Of a stretch of DNA of 64,000 nt, positions 61,379 through 64,000 are shown one piece after another. The notes under the pieces were generated by a model. That model was given only the letters and a program-made list of their open reading frames with translations, was not told where the DNA came from and made no database searches. Made by a program: the position numbers and the translations under genes. How positions within the stretch are numbered: position 1 is the first letter of the stretch; each line of letters opens with the position of its first letter. The stretch comes from an uncultured Clostridia bacterium (GTDB lineage: Bacteria > Bacillota > Clostridia > Christensenellales > UBA1242): assembly GCA_934746715.1 (NCBI GenBank), contig CAKVFI010000002.1:62001-126000 (forward strand), given 5' to 3'.

Positions 61379-61870
61379 ATGGATGTGATTAAAGAAATTA
61401 AAAACACTGCAAAGTTTAAACCAGTTTTGTGCTTGTTTGATATGGATGGAACATGTGTTGAATATGGCTCGGGTGAAAAAGCACAAATAATGGCAAACAA
61501 AAAAGATTTTTTTAAATTTAAACGTCCATTAAAATCCATTTTGAAAAAGATGAAAATTTTAAGCAAAACAAAAAATATTAGGGTTGGCATACTTTCAAAT
61601 TGTTATTTTGAAGAGCAGCGCCAAGACAAGATTTTTTGGCTTAAAAACAATGCGCCTTTTATTTGTCAAAATGATATCCACATTGTGGTTTTAAACAATG
61701 AAACTTACACAGCCGACACAAAGGATTTTATCAAAGCTAACTACATCAAACAAATGGCCAAGCAAAATGAAAAAGTGTTTTTCTTTGAAGATTCTCACAA
61801 TATTATAAAAGCAACCAGCAAAGCATTGCCAGATGTTAAAGTTTGCCATGTAAGTGAATTAATTGATTAG
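61379..61870 (+). CDS. HAD-family hydrolase-like protein
   Basis: A 163-residue protein with HAD motifs: motif I LCLFDMDGTCVEYG (Asp nucleophile), motif II VGILSNCYF and motif IV VFFFEDSHNIIKA; the Lys of motif III may be in FIKANYIKQMAK. Likely a small phosphatase of unknown substrate. GGGGTGAAGC precedes the ATG; a probable TATAAT lies near 61350. It is followed after 10 bp by an HD protein, forming a two-gene unit. Confidence 0.78.
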   Translation: MDVIKEIKNTAKFKPVLCLFDMDGTCVEYGSGEKAQIMANKKDFFKFKRPLKSILKKMKILSKTKNIRVGILSNCYFEEQRQDKIFWLKNNAPFICQNDIHIVVLNNETYTADTKDFIKANYIKQMAKQNEKVFFFEDSHNIIKATSKALPDVKVCHVSELID

Positions 61871-61880
61871 GGGGATTTAA

Positions 61881-62522
61881 ATGCAACAAACAAATTTAAA
61901 CATTGTTTTGGATAGGATATTTGAAAAAATTAAAGTTTTGTTTAAAGATGAAGACACAGGGCATGATATTGGGCACTTAAAAAGGGTTTTGAACAATGCT
62001 TTGACCATTCAAGAAAAAGAAGGTGGGGATAAATATGTTATTTCAGTTTCTGCTCTTGTACATGATGTTCACAGATTAATGGCGCATTCTTTGGGAAGAT
62101 TTGTTTCACCAAAAGAAAGTATCCCAGAAGTTGAAAAAATTTTATGGGAGTGTGATGTTGATTCCGATAAAATATACCAAATTTTAGAAACTGTTAAGTA
62201 TCATGAAAATAAAAAGGCAAAAAATATTCCAATTGAGTGGCAGGTTTTGCAAGACGCAGACGCTTTGGACGCATTAGGGACAATTGGTTTGAAACGTACT
62301 TTAAAATATTGCAAAACAAAAAATATTCCAATTGTTAATAAAAATTATAGTTTGGATTGCAAACAATACGTGCCAGATATCAATCCAATTTCCACATGTC
62401 ATTATATTTCCAGGACTATGATTCCAAACGGAGAAAATATGCACACACCAACTGGTCAAAAAATGGCGAACAGAAGAATTAAAATTTTAAAAGATTTTGT
62501 TGATTCAAAATTGGCTGAATAG
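61881..62522 (+). CDS. HD-domain phosphohydrolase (YedJ-like)
   Basis: A 213-residue protein with HD residues: TGHDIGHLKRVLNNAL (first His), VSALVHDVHRLMAHS (HD pair), VKYHENKKAKN and LQDADALDALGTIGLKR (Asp). This pattern fits the YedJ/uncharacterised HD group that acts on nucleotides. Start at 61881 follows GGGGG. Paired with the HAD gene (10-bp gap), suggesting linked phosphate-ester chemistry. Confidence 0.8.
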   Translation: MQQTNLNIVLDRIFEKIKVLFKDEDTGHDIGHLKRVLNNALTIQEKEGGDKYVISVSALVHDVHRLMAHSLGRFVSPKESIPEVEKILWECDVDSDKIYQILETVKYHENKKAKNIPIEWQVLQDADALDALGTIGLKRTLKYCKTKNIPIVNKNYSLDCKQYVPDINPISTCHYISRTMIPNGENMHTPTGQKMANRRIKILKDFVDSKLAE

Positions 62523-62563
62523 TGAAAACTTAAACATTCTAAATTTAAAATTTTGATATACTA

Positions 62564-62592
62564 TTGATTTTTTAACATTAAAGTGATATAAT
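62564..62592 (+). promoter_or_regulatory. Promoter of the LysR gene
   Basis: TTGATT (62564-62569), 17 bp, TATAAT (62587-62592). Confidence 0.7.
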
Positions 62593-62632
62593 TATTTGTA
62601 ATAAACAAACTTACTTTTTATAAGGAGTGATT

Positions 62633-63514
62633 ATGGCAAATTTAAATTTATATAAATTCTTTTGCGCAGTGGCAGAAGAAAAAAATATTTCCAAAGCAAG
62701 TGAAAAATTGTTTGTTTCTCAACCGGCGGTTTCGTTTTCAATTAGAGAATTGGAAAAAGAGTTAAATCAACAATTGTTTGTGAGAAAAAGCAAAGGGGTG
62801 GAACTTACTGCTTTTGGCAAAATTTTGTATTCTCAAATTAAAGATTGCGTTGATAAATTTGACAAAATTGAACAGATGGCATTTAGGTTTAGCAAACTTG
62901 ACCAAGGCATTTTGCGTATTGGCGCATGCACATCAAATGTTAATCAAATTTTGATGGAATATTTAACTGAATTTGCAAAAAAATATCCTAATGTTCAAAT
63001 TGTTATGGAACGTGATAATGACGACAGATTGTTGCAGCGTTTAACCGAAAATAGTTTGGATATGATTTTTGTTGACAAATCGGATAAAATTGATGATTTT
63101 AAAACTGTTAAAACTTTTGATGTTGACTACCAATTGTTGGGCAACAAAAAGTTTAAAGAAAAGTATGTTGAAGACGATGTTGATTTAAAAAATTTTCCTG
63201 TCAGCGACCTGATTGTGCCAAGTGTTAACAATGGCTCTCGCACAACAATCAACAAATTTTTTGCAAACAACTCAATCAAGTTTGAACCAAAGTATGAATT
63301 GGATAGTTACATTTTGCTTTATGATTTTGTTAAAAAGGGTTTTGGCATTGCATTTGCAAATGTTGATTATTACAAGCAAGCAATTTCAAATGAAGAAGTG
63401 TATGTAATATTTCCACAATTCAAAATCAAAGCAAGGCAAATTGTTTGTTTAACAAATTTTGATGTGAGCAATCCTGCATTAAATTCATTTGTTCAAATCA
63501 TCAACAAAAATTAA
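62633..63514 (+). CDS. LysR-family transcription regulator
   Basis: A 293-residue regulator: N-terminal winged HTH (LYKFFCAVAEEKNISKASEK, LFVSQPAVSFSIRELEKELN) and a C-terminal substrate-binding domain (GILRIGACTSNVNQILMEYL ... KGFGIAFANVDYYKQ). LysR proteins respond to a small ligand, commonly repressing or activating a divergent gene, but none is divergent here. ATG 62633 follows TAAGGAG; the GTG at 62627 overlaps it. A terminator follows. Confidence 0.9.
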   Translation: MANLNLYKFFCAVAEEKNISKASEKLFVSQPAVSFSIRELEKELNQQLFVRKSKGVELTAFGKILYSQIKDCVDKFDKIEQMAFRFSKLDQGILRIGACTSNVNQILMEYLTEFAKKYPNVQIVMERDNDDRLLQRLTENSLDMIFVDKSDKIDDFKTVKTFDVDYQLLGNKKFKEKYVEDDVDLKNFPVSDLIVPSVNNGSRTTINKFFANNSIKFEPKYELDSYILLYDFVKKGFGIAFANVDYYKQAISNEEVYVIFPQFKIKARQIVCLTNFDVSNPALNSFVQIINKN

Positions 63515-63545
63515 AAAAACGCCATTAATTTTAATGGCATTTTTT
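63514..63545 (+). terminator. Terminator after the LysR gene
   Basis: GCCATTAA-tt-TTAATGGC (63521-63538) with A7 before and T-run after. Confidence 0.85.
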
Positions 63546-63618
63546 ATTGCAGTTGTTCAAGGCGTAAATATGTATTATTAATATTGTTCAAAACATATTT
63601 TAATGTTTTTTGCCAAAT

Positions 63619-64000
63619 TTACAAATCAAAATTGTTGTCTGCTTTTGTTGTGTTTTCATTTATGCAATTAAACAAAAAGTTTGTGTATTTTGCATTTTGT
63701 GGTTTTGTAAGATTAAGATAGTTTTCTTTAAGTGCTTGCTCATATTTTTTAACTTTTTCCACAAGGCGAGAGTAGTCGGTTTCATGAAAATAACTGTCCA
63801 AATAGGTGTGGTAGTAAAAGTGGTGTGTTCCGCCATAAAAGCACATGTCTTCAAGCACACCAGAATTGTAAACAGTTGCGTTGATGTCCGATATCACTGC
63901 TTCCATTTCGTTTAAATCATATTCCAAAGCTTCAAGCAAAATTTCACCATTGTTATCAACAAACATTATGTGAATGTTGTGATTGATTTTGCTTGTAAGC
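63619..64000 (-). CDS. Unknown protein (truncated by window edge)
   Basis: The minus-strand frame is open from the right edge to the stop at 63619; codons upstream of the first visible Met (63966) have no stop, so the start may lie outside the window. The visible ~127 residues are soluble with an aromatic patch FYGGTHHFYYHTYLDSYF. No family is recognised. Confidence 0.55.
   Translation of the reverse strand, partial: LTSKINHNIHIMFVDNNGEILLEALEYDLNEMEAVISDINATVYNSGVLEDMCFYGGTHHFYYHTYLDSYFHETDYSRLVEKVKKYEQALKENYLNLTKPQNAKYTNFLFNCINENTTKADNNFDL

Noticed and set aside
1..64000. CRISPR arrays, prophage or complete insertion sequences
   Set aside because: No regularly spaced identical repeats, transposases, integrases or phage structural genes were found.

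Overview
The window is about two-thirds A+T, uses the standard code (stops are nearly all TAA; TGA ends one gene) and has strong Shine-Dalgarno sites. It carries Spo0A, SpoIIR, a SipL-like spore envelope protein, SleB/YpeB, a spore-lytic-type amidase and a GerA/GerB/GerC receptor, so it comes from an endospore former. With a monomeric [FeFe]-hydrogenase, T-box leaders on aminoacyl-tRNA synthetase operons and Veg, this points to an anaerobic low-GC clostridium, probably a little-studied gut lineage (inference).

Layout. 1-1300: end of an unknown gene, a GNAT acetyltransferase and a stand-alone FakA-C-like domain whose 3' end is repeated three times around two small structured elements. 1360-4400: rpmH-rnpA-yidD-yidC-jag, the usual oriC-proximal cluster but without dnaA or DnaA boxes. 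4450-6200: lysS. 6230-8905: SipL-like gene and spo0A, divergent. 9000-11860: acidic zinc-ribbon protein, an unknown gene, veg, an acyl-ACP thioesterase. 12000-15200: hisS, hydrogenase, HD protein. 15290-19450: sporulation/germination block (amidase, spoIIR, sleB, ypeB). 19830-28230: a 2800-residue surface protein. 28280-35070: DAC-like protein, coiled-coil protein, unknown protein, CtpE-like P-type ATPase, ferritin-like protein, PRC-barrel protein. 35310-39830: large lipoprotein with a transglutaminase-like end. 39840-43720: ger operon. 43850-48260 (minus): T-box, PIN-domain gene, pheS, pheT. 48350-52620: 1398-residue coiled-coil protein. 52640-54230: T-box and glyS. 54400-58270: small zinc-ribbon/DUF1540 genes, rplI, a GLUG-type surface protein. 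58300-61290: leuS and tRNA-Ser(GGA). 61380-64000: HAD, HD, LysR genes and a truncated gene.

The main unexplained finding is a family of three ~115-150 bp elements (922-1071, 1111-1262, and 61037-61170 on the minus strand). They share an RNA-like core: a closing stem and hairpins whose sequences differ but whose pairing is kept. Each core is preceded by a 13-14 nt segment that is the reverse complement of the sequence at its own insertion site (the 3' end of the FakA-C-like gene; the 5' half of tRNA-Ser). Each insertion duplicates 39-54 bp of target and restores the gene. This looks like a small, target-complementary, possibly RNA-guided mobile element with no protein gene nearby. A related but distinct scar lies after pheS, where the last ten codons occur three times, one copy differing at six third positions and encoding the same peptide.

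A second theme is initiation: several genes have a good promoter whose -10 box ends only 4-12 nt before the ATG and no Shine-Dalgarno, implying leaderless or near-leaderless mRNAs.
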